DNA from: Leifsonia sp. ku-ls
Lineage (GTDB): Bacteria; Actinomycetota; Actinomycetes; Actinomycetales; Microbacteriaceae
Direction: 5' to 3'
Assembly: GCA_003367665.1 (NCBI GenBank)
Contig: QKXI01000010.1
Span: 1 to 64,000 of the forward strand
DNA: 64,000 nucleotides
Positions 34,387-43,220 of this stretch are shown piece after piece (the stretch's first letter is position 1; each line of letters begins with the position of its first letter). Under the pieces are notes generated by a model. The model was not told where the DNA came from and searched no databases. It was given only the letters and a program-made list of their open reading frames with translations. The translations under genes were made by a program, and so were the position numbers.

Positions 34387-35089
34387 CGGCCCGCGCCTGG
34401 CCGGGGTGCTCTGTGGCCGGGAGCCCGGCCGTGGCCAGGTGCTCGTCGTCGGCGAAGGCGCGCAGCGTCCACGCGGACCCGTCGGAGGTCAGCTCGGTGA
34501 CCGACGCGTTGGCGACCGGATGCGTCAGCAGGTGCTCCGCCAGCTGCGCCTCGGTCATCCCCAGCAGCACGTACAGGAACAGGCTGACGACGGCGTCGTG
34601 CGCGAACACGACGACCGTGCCGCGGTCGGAGGGCAGGTCGCGGAGGAAGGACCGGATGCGCAGAGCGACGTCCGTCCACGCCTCGCCACCCGGCGGCCGG
34701 TAGTAGAACTTGCCCGCCCAGCGGCGGCGCTCCGCCTCCAGCGGCAGGCGCCGCTCGACGCCGAGGGCCGTGAGGCGGTCCAGGATGCCGAGCTCGCGGT
34801 CGCGCAGGCGTTCGTCGAGCAGCAGGGGAACGTCCTCGCCCAGGGCGAATCGCGCCGTCTGGATCGCCCTCCGGTAGGGCGAGCTGAAGCATACGGCGTC
34901 GGCGGGCAGAGCGCCCCGCAGCCGGGCGCCGAGCGCGCCGGCCTGCAGCTCGCCCAGCGGCGAGAGCGTCACGTCGGGGTCGCGGGCCTCCACGGCGATC
35001 ACCTCGGCGCCCGCGGCCTCGGCCGCGGCGGCCGCCACGTTCGCCGTGCTCTCGCCGTGCCGGATGAGGAGCAGAGTGCGAGCGGTCAT
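34379..35089 (-). CDS. Histidine phosphatase family protein
   Basis: 236 residues from MTARTLLLIRHGEST. The RHG motif is at the N-terminus, the second catalytic region is SSPYRRAIQTA, and VVFAHDAVVSLFL carries a later His. Members are phosphoglycerate-mutase-like phosphatases with varied substrates. It overlaps the upstream gene (ATGA) and the nnrD gene, making a three-gene unit. Confidence 0.88.
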   Translation of the reverse strand: MTARTLLLIRHGESTANVAAAAAEAAGAEVIAVEARDPDVTLSPLGELQAGALGARLRGALPADAVCFSSPYRRAIQTARFALGEDVPLLLDERLRDRELGILDRLTALGVERRLPLEAERRRWAGKFYYRPPGGEAWTDVALRIRSFLRDLPSDRGTVVVFAHDAVVSLFLYVLLGMTEAQLAEHLLTHPVANASVTELTSDGSAWTLRAFADDEHLATAGLPATEHPGQARADA

Positions 35090-36024
35090 GACGTGGACTG
35101 TACGCCCGCCCAGTCCAGCACGCGCAGAGCCCGCAGGGTGTTCCACCTGCTCGGCTCGCCGACGGTCTCGAAGGCGACCGCCGGGCGGCCGGGGAGCGGA
35201 GGATCGAGCCGCCAGCGCCCGTCGGAGCCGCGCCGGCGCGCCACCACGCCGATGGCCTCCTCCGCGCGCGGGTCGTACGGCACGCCGGCCGCCCGCAGAT
35301 GGTCGAGCCCGCGCAGCACGTCGTAGCGCCAGTAGAAGGGGAAGGAGAAGGCCAGCCAGCCTTCGTCGATCAGCTCTCCCGTGCTCCTGCGGCGCATCAT
35401 TCTGCGCTCCAGCAGGTACTCCTGGCCGCGGCGCAGCGCGTCGGCGACGTCGGTCGGGCCGCCGGCGTCGCGGTACGCGGCCAGCGCCTCGACCACGCAG
35501 ATCGTGCTGTGGAAGGAGCCCGGCTCCTCGCGCGTCTCGGCGTAGCAGTTCCAGCCGCCGTCGGTCTGCTGGGTGTCGAGCAGCTTGCCCAGCATCGTCT
35601 CGGTCGCGTGGCCGTACGGCGCGCCGCCGGTCAGCACGCGGCCGTTGATGCACGGTTCGACCTCGCCGTCGAAGAAGGGACTGTGCCCCCACTCCTCGCC
35701 CCAGTCGACGTCCTCGGCCGTGCGCTGGAGCGCGGCGCGGGTGCGGTCGCCGTCCGCGCCGAGCAGCGCGAGCAGCAGGACGACGGTGTCGGTCGCGTCC
35801 CGATCCTGCGGCTTCCAGACCGTGCCGCCCCAGGTGCCGGCGTCATCCTGCAGCGCGAGCAGGCGGGCGCCCCAGCCCTCGGTCTCGACCCGGGCCCGCT
35901 CCGCCTCGGCTTCGTCGTCGCTCGCGCCGACCAGATCGCGCAGCGTCTGCCAGCGGATCGCCGGGTCGCCTTCCAGCAACCACCGCACCACCGGATCGTC
36001 GCGACGCCACCGTCCCCCGCTCAT
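35086..36024 (-). CDS. Prenyltransferase/squalene-cyclase-like alpha-toroid protein
   Basis: 312 residues with repeated helical motifs (WGGTVWKPQDRDATDTVVLL; LLDTQQTDGGWNCYAETREE; FSFPFYWRYDVLRGLDHL), as in the alpha/alpha-toroid terpene cyclases and prenyltransferases. The QxDGGW motif is typical. The length is less than half of a true cyclase, and no DxDD motif is visible, so enzymatic cyclisation is doubtful. It is the first gene of the unit with the phosphatase and NnrD. Confidence 0.75.
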   Translation of the reverse strand: MSGGRWRRDDPVVRWLLEGDPAIRWQTLRDLVGASDDEAEAERARVETEGWGARLLALQDDAGTWGGTVWKPQDRDATDTVVLLLALLGADGDRTRAALQRTAEDVDWGEEWGHSPFFDGEVEPCINGRVLTGGAPYGHATETMLGKLLDTQQTDGGWNCYAETREEPGSFHSTICVVEALAAYRDAGGPTDVADALRRGQEYLLERRMMRRRSTGELIDEGWLAFSFPFYWRYDVLRGLDHLRAAGVPYDPRAEEAIGVVARRRGSDGRWRLDPPLPGRPAVAFETVGEPSRWNTLRALRVLDWAGVQSTS

Positions 36025-36100
36025 CCCGCCACGCTACCTCAGGCCCCAGCCATCGGCTCCGGAGTTTTCGGAGCGAATCGGCGCGGAGTGCCCGAAAAAC

Positions 36101-36964
36101 TCAAGAGCTGGGGGTCGGGGAGGCGGGGGAGAAGGACTGGGTGCCGAGCACGGCGAGGAGGGCGAGCTTCTCGGCCGCCTCCGTGCGCGGCGCGGCGGTC
36201 AGCACGAGCAGGCACTGCGACTGGTCCTCGGTGAACAGCGCCTGGCAGTCCAGCTCGATCGCGCCGAGCTCCGGGTGCAGCAGGGTCTTGTGGTCCTCGA
36301 ACCGGCGGGCGACCTCGTGCCGTTCCCACAGCTCCGCGAACTCGGGGCTCTCGGCCAGCATTGCGCGTACCAGCTCGGCCGCGCGCGAGCGCGGACCCAT
36401 CGTGCCGTATGCGTCGCGCAGCGAGGCCACCTGCGCGCGGCTCTGCCGCTCGCGATCCTCCTCGGGGTACTGCGCCCGTGCGGTCTCCGGTTCGGTGAAC
36501 CAGCGGTAGTACTCGCTGCGGGCGAGCCCGGTGTAGCCGGACCGGTCGCCGAGCAGCGCGACCGCCATCCGGTTCTGCACCAGCGTCTCGCCGAGGGAGG
36601 ACAGCACGAGCGCCGGGGTGTCCTCCAGCCGGTCGAGCACCCGCTGCAGGGCGGGGGAGACGTGACCGCCGCCGGAGAGCCGGTCGGGGGTGTTGTGGCC
36701 GGCGACGCGATAGAGGTAGTCGCGCTCGTCCGCGGTCAGCCGCAGCGCGCGGGCGAGGGAGGAGAGCATCTGCTCGCTCGGCTGCGGACCGCGTCGCTGC
36801 TCCAGGCGCGTGTAGTAGTCGGTCGACATGGCCGCGAGCAGGGCGACCTCCTCGCGCCGGAGCCCGGGCGCGCGGCGGCGGGCTCCCGGCGGGAGCCCCA
36901 CGTCCTCCGGGCGCAGCGTCTCGCGGTGACGACGGAGGAAGTCGGCGAGGGCGGCACGATCCAT
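36101..36964 (-). CDS. Helix-turn-helix regulator with MmyB-like ligand domain
   Basis: 287 residues. The N-terminus is an XRE-type DNA-binding domain (GLRREEVALLAAMSTDYYTR, then LEQRRGPQPSEQMLSSLAR) and the C-terminus an MmyB-like PAS-type domain (RVLDRLEDTPALVLSSLGE; YYRWFTEPETARAQYPEEDR). This architecture is common in actinobacteria next to a divergent SDR gene that it controls, which is the case here. ATG 36964 is used; a much longer antisense-overlapping frame is rejected. Confidence 0.88.
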   Translation of the reverse strand: MDRAALADFLRRHRETLRPEDVGLPPGARRRAPGLRREEVALLAAMSTDYYTRLEQRRGPQPSEQMLSSLARALRLTADERDYLYRVAGHNTPDRLSGGGHVSPALQRVLDRLEDTPALVLSSLGETLVQNRMAVALLGDRSGYTGLARSEYYRWFTEPETARAQYPEEDRERQSRAQVASLRDAYGTMGPRSRAAELVRAMLAESPEFAELWERHEVARRFEDHKTLLHPELGAIELDCQALFTEDQSQCLLVLTAAPRTEAAEKLALLAVLGTQSFSPASPTPSS

Positions 36965-36997
36965 GCCCTCCATGATGGCCGCCCGGCCGGCCGCGAA

Positions 36998-37018
36998 CCA
37001 GGGATCGCCGGTCCCTGG
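36998..37018. promoter_or_regulatory. Palindrome in the regulator/SDR divergent promoter
   Basis: CCAGGGA and TCCCTGG are perfect complements around 7 bases, centred between the divergent starts (36964 and 37068). It is a candidate operator for the MmyB-like regulator. Confidence 0.55.
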
Positions 37019-37067
37019 ACGACCGCTCCGCTTCCTCGGGCCTCCCGGCCGCCACACCATGGTCGGC

Positions 37068-37841
37068 ATGAACATCACAGGGAACTCCGTCTTCATCCCC
37101 GGCGCCACCAGCGGCATCGGGCTCGCCCTCGCCGTCGCCCTGCACGAGCGCGGCAACACCGTGATCGTCGGAGGTCGTCGCACCGAGCTGCTCGACCGGA
37201 TCGCCGCAGAACACCCCGGTATCGACACCGTGCGCATCGACTCCGCCGACCCGGACAGCATCCGGACGGCCGCGGCGGAGGTGCTCGCCGCCCACCCCGA
37301 CCTGAACGTGCTGATCGCGATGGCCGGCATCATGCGGGCGGAGGACTGGCACACCGCTTCCGGCTTCCTCGACTCGGCGGAGGCGATCGTCACGACGAAC
37401 GTGTTGGGCCCGATCCGGCTGATCGCCGCGTTCGTCGAGCACCTGCAGACCCGGCCCGACGCCACGATCGTCACCGTGTCGTCCGGGCTCGCCTTCACGC
37501 CGCTGAAGGTCACGCCCAGTTACAACGCCAGCAAGGCCGCCATCCACATGCTGAGCGAGAGCATCCGCCTGCAGCTGGCCGACACGAGCGTGAAGGTCGT
37601 GGAGCTGGAGCCGCCGTCGGTCGCCACCGACCTGATGCCCGGCCAGCGCGAGAGCGCCTTCGCGATGCCGCTCGACGAATTCGTCGCCGAGGTGATGCAG
37701 CTGATCGAGACCCAGCCGGACGCGAAGGAGCTGCAGGTCGAGCGCGTGAAGTTCCTCCGCTACGGCGAGGCGCGCGGCGACTACGACCACGTCGTCGAGG
37801 TGCTCAACGCCTCCGACCCGCACGGGAAGGACGCCGCCTAG
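37068..37841 (+). CDS. Short-chain dehydrogenase/reductase
   Basis: 257 residues. PGATSGIGLALAVALHERG cofactor loop, a reduced AMAGIMR in place of NNAG, SSGLAFTPL serine strand and YNASKAAIHML with Tyr-Lys. It resembles DltE/YdfG-like SDRs whose gene is paired with MmyB-type regulators. ATG 37068 is used; an upstream ATG at 37059 gives only three extra residues. Its stop overlaps the convergent YcaQ-like gene. Confidence 0.88.
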   Translation: MNITGNSVFIPGATSGIGLALAVALHERGNTVIVGGRRTELLDRIAAEHPGIDTVRIDSADPDSIRTAAAEVLAAHPDLNVLIAMAGIMRAEDWHTASGFLDSAEAIVTTNVLGPIRLIAAFVEHLQTRPDATIVTVSSGLAFTPLKVTPSYNASKAAIHMLSESIRLQLADTSVKVVELEPPSVATDLMPGQRESAFAMPLDEFVAEVMQLIETQPDAKELQVERVKFLRYGEARGDYDHVVEVLNASDPHGKDAA

Positions 37842-38938
37842 CCTCCGGCCGTAGCGGAGCGCTCCACGCCGAGGCCCAGCCACTCCGCGAGCCCCTCGAT
37901 CGCCCGCTGCATGTCGTCGCGTGCCGCGGCGCCGAGGGGCTCGTCCTCGTGGACGGCGTCGACGCGCAGCACGCCGGCCTTCCGGTCGGCGGTGGCGTCG
38001 AGCTTGCCGACCAGGCGGTCGTCGTGCAGGATCGGCAGCGCGAAATACCCCCAGCGGCGCTTCGCCGCCGGCTTGTACATCTCGAGCAGGTACTCGAAGC
38101 CGAACAGCTCCTGCGTGCGCACGCGGTCGTGGATCAGGCGGTCGAACGGCGAGAGCAGGGCGGTGCGTCCGGCGAACGGCAGCCCCACCGCCTCCGGGTC
38201 GACGCGCCAGACCCGGTCGCTGCCCTCCACCCGCGCCGGGACGCCGGCGTCGCCGACCAGCTGCGGCCGGGCGATGCCCAGCGCCCGCAGCCGGCGCTCG
38301 TCGCGGAGTCGCGCGGCCTCGGCCTCCGGCACGACCTCGATGCCCGCCGGGTAGACCCGCTCGGCCAGGTCCCAGGTGCGCTGCCGGCCGATCCGGCCGG
38401 CGACGGCGACCTCGCCCCGGCCCTGCAACAGCTCCAGCATGTGCGTGACGTTCTTCTCGTGCGTCCAGCCGGTCGAGGTCCACGGCACCTCGGCGGTGTC
38501 CGGGATCTCCTTCGACAGCAGCGGACCGGCGTCGCGCAACCGGTGGAGCACGTCGCGGCGGAACCGCGGGTTCGCCTCCAGCCACGCCCGCCAGCCGCCG
38601 TGCGCGGGCCCGGCGGCCATCCGGTCGAGGTTCAGCGCCAGGTCGGAGACCGGACGGAGCATGGCGAACGGCGGCTGCACCGGGTCGTCCTGCGCCTTCA
38701 GCTCGTACAGCGTCCTGTCGCGTTCGACGGCCGCCTGCAGCTGCTCCGGGCGGTAGTCGCCCCCGATCCTGCTGAAGGCGATCAGGTCGGCGCTCGGGGC
38801 GATCGCCGCCGTCGGGTCGAGCTGGAGGAAGGTGAGGTGCTCCACCAGCGGGACGAGCGCGGTCGGACGGTCGGCGTCGAGGCGCTGCGCGCGCACGGCG
38901 ATGCGGCGCGCTTCGTCGCGGTCGAGGACGATCTCCAT
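37838..38938 (-). CDS. Winged-helix DNA glycosylase-like protein (YcaQ/AlkX family)
   Basis: 366 residues of the HTH_42/winged-helix DNA-binding family that includes AlkZ and YcaQ, glycosylases that unhook interstrand crosslinks. Seen: EARRIAVRAQRLDA at the start, LQLDPTAAIAPSADL and HEKNVTHMLELLQGRGEVAV in the winged part, then LLSPFDRLIHDRVRTQELFGF and YFALPILHDDRLVGK. The family active-site QxQ motif appears here as LQLDPT (LQLD), as in the YcaQ-type branch. Likely role: DNA repair. Confidence 0.82.
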   Translation of the reverse strand: MEIVLDRDEARRIAVRAQRLDADRPTALVPLVEHLTFLQLDPTAAIAPSADLIAFSRIGGDYRPEQLQAAVERDRTLYELKAQDDPVQPPFAMLRPVSDLALNLDRMAAGPAHGGWRAWLEANPRFRRDVLHRLRDAGPLLSKEIPDTAEVPWTSTGWTHEKNVTHMLELLQGRGEVAVAGRIGRQRTWDLAERVYPAGIEVVPEAEAARLRDERRLRALGIARPQLVGDAGVPARVEGSDRVWRVDPEAVGLPFAGRTALLSPFDRLIHDRVRTQELFGFEYLLEMYKPAAKRRWGYFALPILHDDRLVGKLDATADRKAGVLRVDAVHEDEPLGAAARDDMQRAIEGLAEWLGLGVERSATAGG

Positions 38939-39086
38939 GCCCGCACCGTACAGGCTGTGGCCGACACGGTGGCGCGCGCTCCCTCTTCCCGCGCTCTCCG
39001 TCCGGGGGTTAGCCTGCACGAGCACCGTCACGGGCGGTGTCGGAAGGGGCGAGCATGCGGCCGCAACCAGACGGGGTGCCCGCCTG

Positions 39087-39632
39087 ATGGACCTCAACGA
39101 GGAGGACGCCGCGGGCGACGGCACGACGCGCCTCCACCGTGGGCTGTGGCGGCACTGGGGAACCCCCGCGTCCATCTACGGCACGATCGTCTACGCGAGC
39201 GTCGTCGCGGCCGCGTCGGGCGAGCACGACGACCAGGCGTCGGCCGTGCGGCTGCTGGTGTTCAGCCTGGTCAGCATCGTCGTCTTCTGGCTGGCGCACG
39301 TGTACTCCACGGCCCTCGGCTACCACGGCGACGCGGCGAGGGTCGGCGACCGGGTCAGCGCGTCGATCGCCCACGCCCTGCGCGAGTCCGGCGGGATGCT
39401 GGAGGCGGCGATCGTGCCCAGCATCGCGTTGCTCCTCGCCGCGCTGGGAGTGCTGCCGGCCGACTTCGGCGTCGCGCTCGCCCTCTGGCTCGCGGTCGTC
39501 ATGCTGGCCGTGCTCGGCTACTCCGTCTTCCTGATGCGCGGCCGGCCGTTCCTGGTCTGCCTCGCCGGCGCGGTGGTGACCGGGGCGTTCGGCGTGGTGG
39601 TCATCCTGCTGAAGAGCGCGCTCCAGCACTGA
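39087..39632 (+). CDS. Four-TM membrane protein, 181 aa
   Basis: Four hydrophobic segments (near 27-45, 53-72, 112-130 and 134-155) plus a final one around 160-178. A charged N-terminus MDLNEEDAAGDG. A DUF-type actinobacterial integral membrane protein; no function assigned. No ribosome-binding site is obvious near ATG 39087. Confidence 0.65.
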   Translation: MDLNEEDAAGDGTTRLHRGLWRHWGTPASIYGTIVYASVVAAASGEHDDQASAVRLLVFSLVSIVVFWLAHVYSTALGYHGDAARVGDRVSASIAHALRESGGMLEAAIVPSIALLLAALGVLPADFGVALALWLAVVMLAVLGYSVFLMRGRPFLVCLAGAVVTGAFGVVVILLKSALQH

Positions 39633-39648
39633 CAAGGGCCAGGCCGTG

Positions 39649-40362
39649 TCAGCGCTCGGCGAGCTCCGCGAGCAGGCGGCCGAGCTCGGCCGGACGGGTG
39701 AACATCGGCCAGTGCCCGGTCGGCAGCTCGACCACGTCGAGTCGCTCCAGCCGGGCCACCTCCGACACGATCGGTGCGCCGCCGTCGACCCAGGACCGCA
39801 GGTCGGCCGGCGTGAACTCGCAGGCCACGATCGTGGCGGGCACCGCGAGCCGGCGCGGATCGTCGGCGAGGTCGATCGCCCCGCCCGGCACCGCTCCGGG
39901 CTCCGGCACGGCACGGCGACGGAACTCCTCACGTTGCTCTTCGGTGAGGTCGACGAGGTCGCCGTCGTCGAACTCGTCCCACGGCAACAGCTCGACCTCG
40001 CCGTCGACCGGCGTCATGTCGGGCGCGATGGCCTGGCCCGGACCGAGCGGCCACGCGTCGACGTAGACCGTGCGGGCGATGCGCTCCGGCCGCAGGCTGG
40101 TCGCCGCATACGACAACGGGCCGCCGCCCGAGTGGCCGACGAGCACGACGTCGCGCCCGGCCGGGTCGCCGACGCGGTCGATCTCGCGCACGATCGCGTC
40201 GACCTGCTCGCGCACGCCGATCGCACTGCGGTCGGTCTCCCGCGACTCCAGCCCCGGAAGCGTCAGCGGGTGCGGATGGTGGCCCGCCCGCTCGAGGACG
40301 GGCGTCACCTCGCTCCACGCGTCGGCGCCGAGCCAGAATCCGGGGACGAGGACGATCTCCAT
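39649..40362 (-). CDS. Alpha/beta hydrolase (esterase-like)
   Basis: 237 residues. VLVPGFWLGADAWSEVTPVL is the oxyanion-hole loop, VVLVGHSGGGPLSYA the nucleophile elbow, and PTGHWPMFTRPAELGRLL carries the catalytic His. The architecture resembles salicylate/methyl-ester carboxylesterase-like actinobacterial hydrolases. The substrate is unknown. Confidence 0.85.
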   Translation of the reverse strand: MEIVLVPGFWLGADAWSEVTPVLERAGHHPHPLTLPGLESRETDRSAIGVREQVDAIVREIDRVGDPAGRDVVLVGHSGGGPLSYAATSLRPERIARTVYVDAWPLGPGQAIAPDMTPVDGEVELLPWDEFDDGDLVDLTEEQREEFRRRAVPEPGAVPGGAIDLADDPRRLAVPATIVACEFTPADLRSWVDGGAPIVSEVARLERLDVVELPTGHWPMFTRPAELGRLLAELAER

Positions 40363-40390
40363 GCCCCGACGCTATCGCGCGGGTCCGACA

Positions 40391-40855
40391 TCAGAGCAGG
40401 GCCAGTCTCCCGACGATGCGGTCGACCCGGTTGCGCGGACCGACCACGCTGAGGGCGTAGTAGGGGAGTGCATCGCCCGGGGCGGCCGCGACCGCCGCGA
40501 GGTACTCGTCGTAGACGCGCGTCTGCTGCGCCGCGGCCGGCATGTCGGCGACGAACACGTCGTCCGCCGCCGCGGCCTTCGCCCGGATGGCGGCCAGCTG
40601 GCGGGGAGCCGCCCGCAGCACCGAGCAGCCCGCCCAGGGCAGGCCGGGATGTGTGCTGCCGTCGGCGTCGACCGCGTCGGGCCCGAGCAGGCCGGCGACG
40701 CCGGCGGCGGTCGCGGCGGCGGTGCAGACGGCGGCATTGGCCGCGAGGCCGGCCGGCAGGGACTCGTCCACGACGACCACCCACTTGAGGCGGGCGGAGC
40801 GGGTCGGCGCGGCGGTGTCGATCTCCTCCGGCTCGAATCCGACGGCAGCGGTCAT
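40391..40855 (-). CDS. DUF2000 family protein
   Basis: 154 residues. WVVVVDESLPAGLAANAAVC, the Ala-rich GLLGPDAVDADGSTHPGLPW and the C-terminal PYYALSVVGPRNRVDRIVGR match DUF2000. Members are small alpha/beta proteins (peptidyl-tRNA hydrolase-like fold) of unknown role. It is divergent from the Lrp gene, whose palindromic site lies between them, so it may be a target. Confidence 0.78.
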   Translation of the reverse strand: MTAAVGFEPEEIDTAAPTRSARLKWVVVVDESLPAGLAANAAVCTAAATAAGVAGLLGPDAVDADGSTHPGLPWAGCSVLRAAPRQLAAIRAKAAAADDVFVADMPAAAQQTRVYDEYLAAVAAAPGDALPYYALSVVGPRNRVDRIVGRLALL

Positions 40856-40920
40856 GGATGGTCCTCCTGTTCGGTCGATAATGACTGAAGGTAGCCACAA
40901 TGCGACGGCGCTGCTCGTAA

Positions 40921-40937
40921 TCCGAACGATGTTCGGA
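40921..40937. promoter_or_regulatory. Lrp/AsnC operator-like palindrome
   Basis: TCCGAACGATGTTCGGA: perfect 7-base arms around GAT. It covers the -35 position of the promoter whose -10 is TAGAAT (40946-40951), the latter 7 bases before GTG 40959. It is suited to autoregulation. Confidence 0.6.
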
Positions 40938-40958
40938 AGCGAGGCTAGAATCGCCGTC

Positions 40959-41414
40959 GTGGACGAACTTGATCGGGCGATCCTGCGCCAACTCCAGTCG
41001 GATGCGCGGCGCAGCAACCGCGATGTCGCCGCCGCGGTCGGCGTCTCGCCGAGCACGGCGCTCGAACGCACGAGGGCCCTGCGCCGGCGCGGGATCATCC
41101 GCGGGGCCAGCCTCGACGTCGACCTCGCGGCGATCGGCCGGCCGGTGCAGGCGCTCATCGCCGTGCGGGTGCGGCCGCCGTCGCGCCCGGTGATCGAGGG
41201 GTTCCGCGACTGGGTCGCGTCGCTCCCGGAGACCATCGGCGTGTTCGTGACCAGCGGCAACGAGGACTTCATCATCCACGTCGCCGTGGCCGACAACGAG
41301 AGCCTGTACGCCTTCGTGATCGACCGGCTGACCCAGCGCCGCGAGATCGCCGACGTGCGGACGTCGATCGTCTACGAGCACCTGCGCGACGGGAGCCCGG
41401 AGCCGGTGGACTGA
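40959..41414 (+). CDS. Lrp/AsnC-family regulator
   Basis: 151 residues. The helix-turn-helix is DRAILRQLQSDARRSNRDVA, then AAVGVSPSTALERTRALRR; the RAM ligand domain follows (RVRPPSRPVIEGFRDWVASL; VFVTSGNEDFIIHVAVAD). GTG 40959 is preferred because TAGAAT lies 7 bases upstream and the longer frame overlaps the DUF2000 gene. It likely controls the divergent DUF2000 gene or itself through an amino-acid ligand. Confidence 0.88.
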   Translation: MDELDRAILRQLQSDARRSNRDVAAAVGVSPSTALERTRALRRRGIIRGASLDVDLAAIGRPVQALIAVRVRPPSRPVIEGFRDWVASLPETIGVFVTSGNEDFIIHVAVADNESLYAFVIDRLTQRREIADVRTSIVYEHLRDGSPEPVD

Positions 41415-41468
41415 CCCGGCGGCGGGACTACGATGTGCGGCACCGCATCCCTCGAGAGGAAGACCCCC

Positions 41469-42290
41469 ATGCCCGCACTGACCGACACCTTCACCCTGTC
41501 CAACGGCGTGACCATCCCGAAGATCGGCTTCGGCACCTGGCAGATCCCGGACGGATCGGAGACCTACGACTCCGTCCGCACCGCGCTCGACGCCGGCTAC
41601 CGGCACATCGACACCGCGCGCGCCTACGGCAACGAGCAGAGCGTCGGCCGGGCGGTGCGCGACAGCGGCATCCCGCGCGAGGAGATCTTCATCACCACGA
41701 AGTGCCCCGCGGAGGTGAAGGACGCCGAGGGCGCACGGCACGCGTTCGAGCGGTCCACCGAGCTGCTGGACCTCGGCCCGATCGACCTCTACCTCATCCA
41801 CGCGCCGTGGCCATGGAACGCCATCGGAAGCGACCACCGCGCGGGCAACATCGAGGTCTGGAAGGTCTTCGAGGAGGTGTACGAGCAGGGCAGGACGCGC
41901 GCCATCGGCGTGAGCAACTTCGAGGTGGCCGACCTGGAGTCGCTCATCGACGCGACCGAGGTGATGCCGCACGCGAACCAGATCCGCTGGTTCGTCGGCA
42001 ACACCCAGCCGGAGACGACGGCGTACTGCCGGGAGCACGACATCCTCGTCGAGGGCTACTCGCCGCTGGCCACCGGCCGCCTGCTCGACAACCAGGACAT
42101 CGCGCGCATCGCGGAGAAGTACGGGAAATCGGTGGCGCAGGTCAGCATCCGCTACCTGCTGCAGAAGGACGTGCTTCCGCTGCCGAAGTCGACGACGCCG
42201 GAGCGCATCCGGCAGAACGCGGACGTCGATTTCGAGCTCTCGGCGGAGGACATCGCGACGCTCGACGGGCTGGACGCCGGGGATCGCTGA
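41469..42290 (+). CDS. Aldo/keto reductase
   Basis: 273 residues. The AKR core: GFGTWQIPDG, DAGYRHIDTARAYGNEQ (catalytic Asp/Tyr), the Lys in TTKCPAEVKD, DLYLIHAPWPW (active-site His) and KSTTPERIRQNA (NADPH site). This is the 2,5-diketo-gluconate-reductase-like group. GAGAGGAAGAC is the ribosome-binding site. The TTKCP context is unusual in having Cys after Lys. Confidence 0.9.
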   Translation: MPALTDTFTLSNGVTIPKIGFGTWQIPDGSETYDSVRTALDAGYRHIDTARAYGNEQSVGRAVRDSGIPREEIFITTKCPAEVKDAEGARHAFERSTELLDLGPIDLYLIHAPWPWNAIGSDHRAGNIEVWKVFEEVYEQGRTRAIGVSNFEVADLESLIDATEVMPHANQIRWFVGNTQPETTAYCREHDILVEGYSPLATGRLLDNQDIARIAEKYGKSVAQVSIRYLLQKDVLPLPKSTTPERIRQNADVDFELSAEDIATLDGLDAGDR

Positions 42291-42348
42291 GCCGCAGAAC
42301 CGTCCTCGTCGGCCCCCGGTCTGCTAGCGTGCGGACCGGGGGAATGCG

Positions 42349-42765
42349 ATGAAGCGATGGATGACGTGCGCGGCCGTGCTCGGGGCGGTGCTCACGCTGG
42401 GCGGCTGCGTCGCGGCGCCTGGACCGTTCGACGGGACACGGACGGCCGCCGACGAGGTGCCGGCGGTCGCGGCGCACTACGTCGGGGACGGCGAGCTGGC
42501 GTCGTCCCGCTACCAGGGCAGCGCGGGCGGCCGCGAGCTGTTCCTCCTCCGTGGCACGCGCGGGAGCCAGGTCTGCCTCGTGTACACGGATGGGACCGAC
42601 GCCGGCTCCGGTTCGACCTGCGGCGGCGGTTCCTGGCTGCGCGCCCAGGTCGCGAACGGTGCGGAGTTCGAGGTGAACATCTCCGGTTTCCCCGACGGGC
42701 TCGGCCGCGGCGAGGAGCAGGTCTCGCCGTGGGTCCGCCTGGTGCAGCCCGCCCGAGAGGACTGA
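42349..42765 (+). CDS. Lipoprotein, 138 aa
   Basis: The signal peptide carries a lipobox (LGGC, Cys about 20), so the mature form is a membrane-anchored outward-facing protein. The rest is beta-rich with conserved-looking Gly and Cys residues (CLVYTDGTDAGSGSTCGGGS). No family assigned. GGGGGAATGCG provides a ribosome-binding site. Confidence 0.75.
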   Translation: MKRWMTCAAVLGAVLTLGGCVAAPGPFDGTRTAADEVPAVAAHYVGDGELASSRYQGSAGGRELFLLRGTRGSQVCLVYTDGTDAGSGSTCGGGSWLRAQVANGAEFEVNISGFPDGLGRGEEQVSPWVRLVQPARED

Positions 42766-42775
42766 CCGGGCCGTC

Positions 42776-43210
42776 TCAGCGCACGGTGACGGACGCGGCA
42801 TAGCCGGCGCACGACGATCCGGTGTCATGGCAGTCGTCCATCGGGCTGCCATGGACGATGACGGCGGCAGGCCCGGACGGGAACGTCGCGGGAACGGTGA
42901 GCGTCAACCGGAAGCTGCCGTCCTCCGCCACCGCCGTCTCGATCGGCGGCGTCGACTGGCCCGGGTGGTGCAGCGCGACGGTGTACGTGTGACCGGCGCG
43001 GTAGCCCAGATCGCAGTCCGCGCCCGTGCTCGACACCGTGAGCGACTCGCCGGGGGCGACGGTGCCCGGGCTCGCCGTCAGGCGGGCGGGGAGGCAGCGC
43101 GCGGCGGACCGCCCCGACCAGTTGGGGTCCGCCATCCCGACGATCACCAGCGCCGCGACCGCGAGCGCGAGCACGACGAGCGTCGTGACCGTCCGAAGCC
43201 GCCGACCCAC
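42776..43210 (-). CDS. Membrane-anchored beta-sandwich protein, 144 aa
   Basis: An N-terminal membrane segment (TLVVLALAVAALVIVGMAD) anchors an extracytoplasmic Ig-like region (PGTVAPGESLTVSSTGADC; FRLTLTVPATFPSGPAAVIV) with four cysteines that could form two disulfides. No known family. It ends near the convergent lipoprotein gene. Confidence 0.68.
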   Translation of the reverse strand: MGRRLRTVTTLVVLALAVAALVIVGMADPNWSGRSAARCLPARLTASPGTVAPGESLTVSSTGADCDLGYRAGHTYTVALHHPGQSTPPIETAVAEDGSFRLTLTVPATFPSGPAAVIVHGSPMDDCHDTGSSCAGYAASVTVR

Positions 43211-43220
43211 GGGTGCCGCC

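Noticed and set aside
35573-40066. 1,497-codon rightward frame
   Set aside because: Runs through several real genes on both strands; low-complexity composition, no domain.
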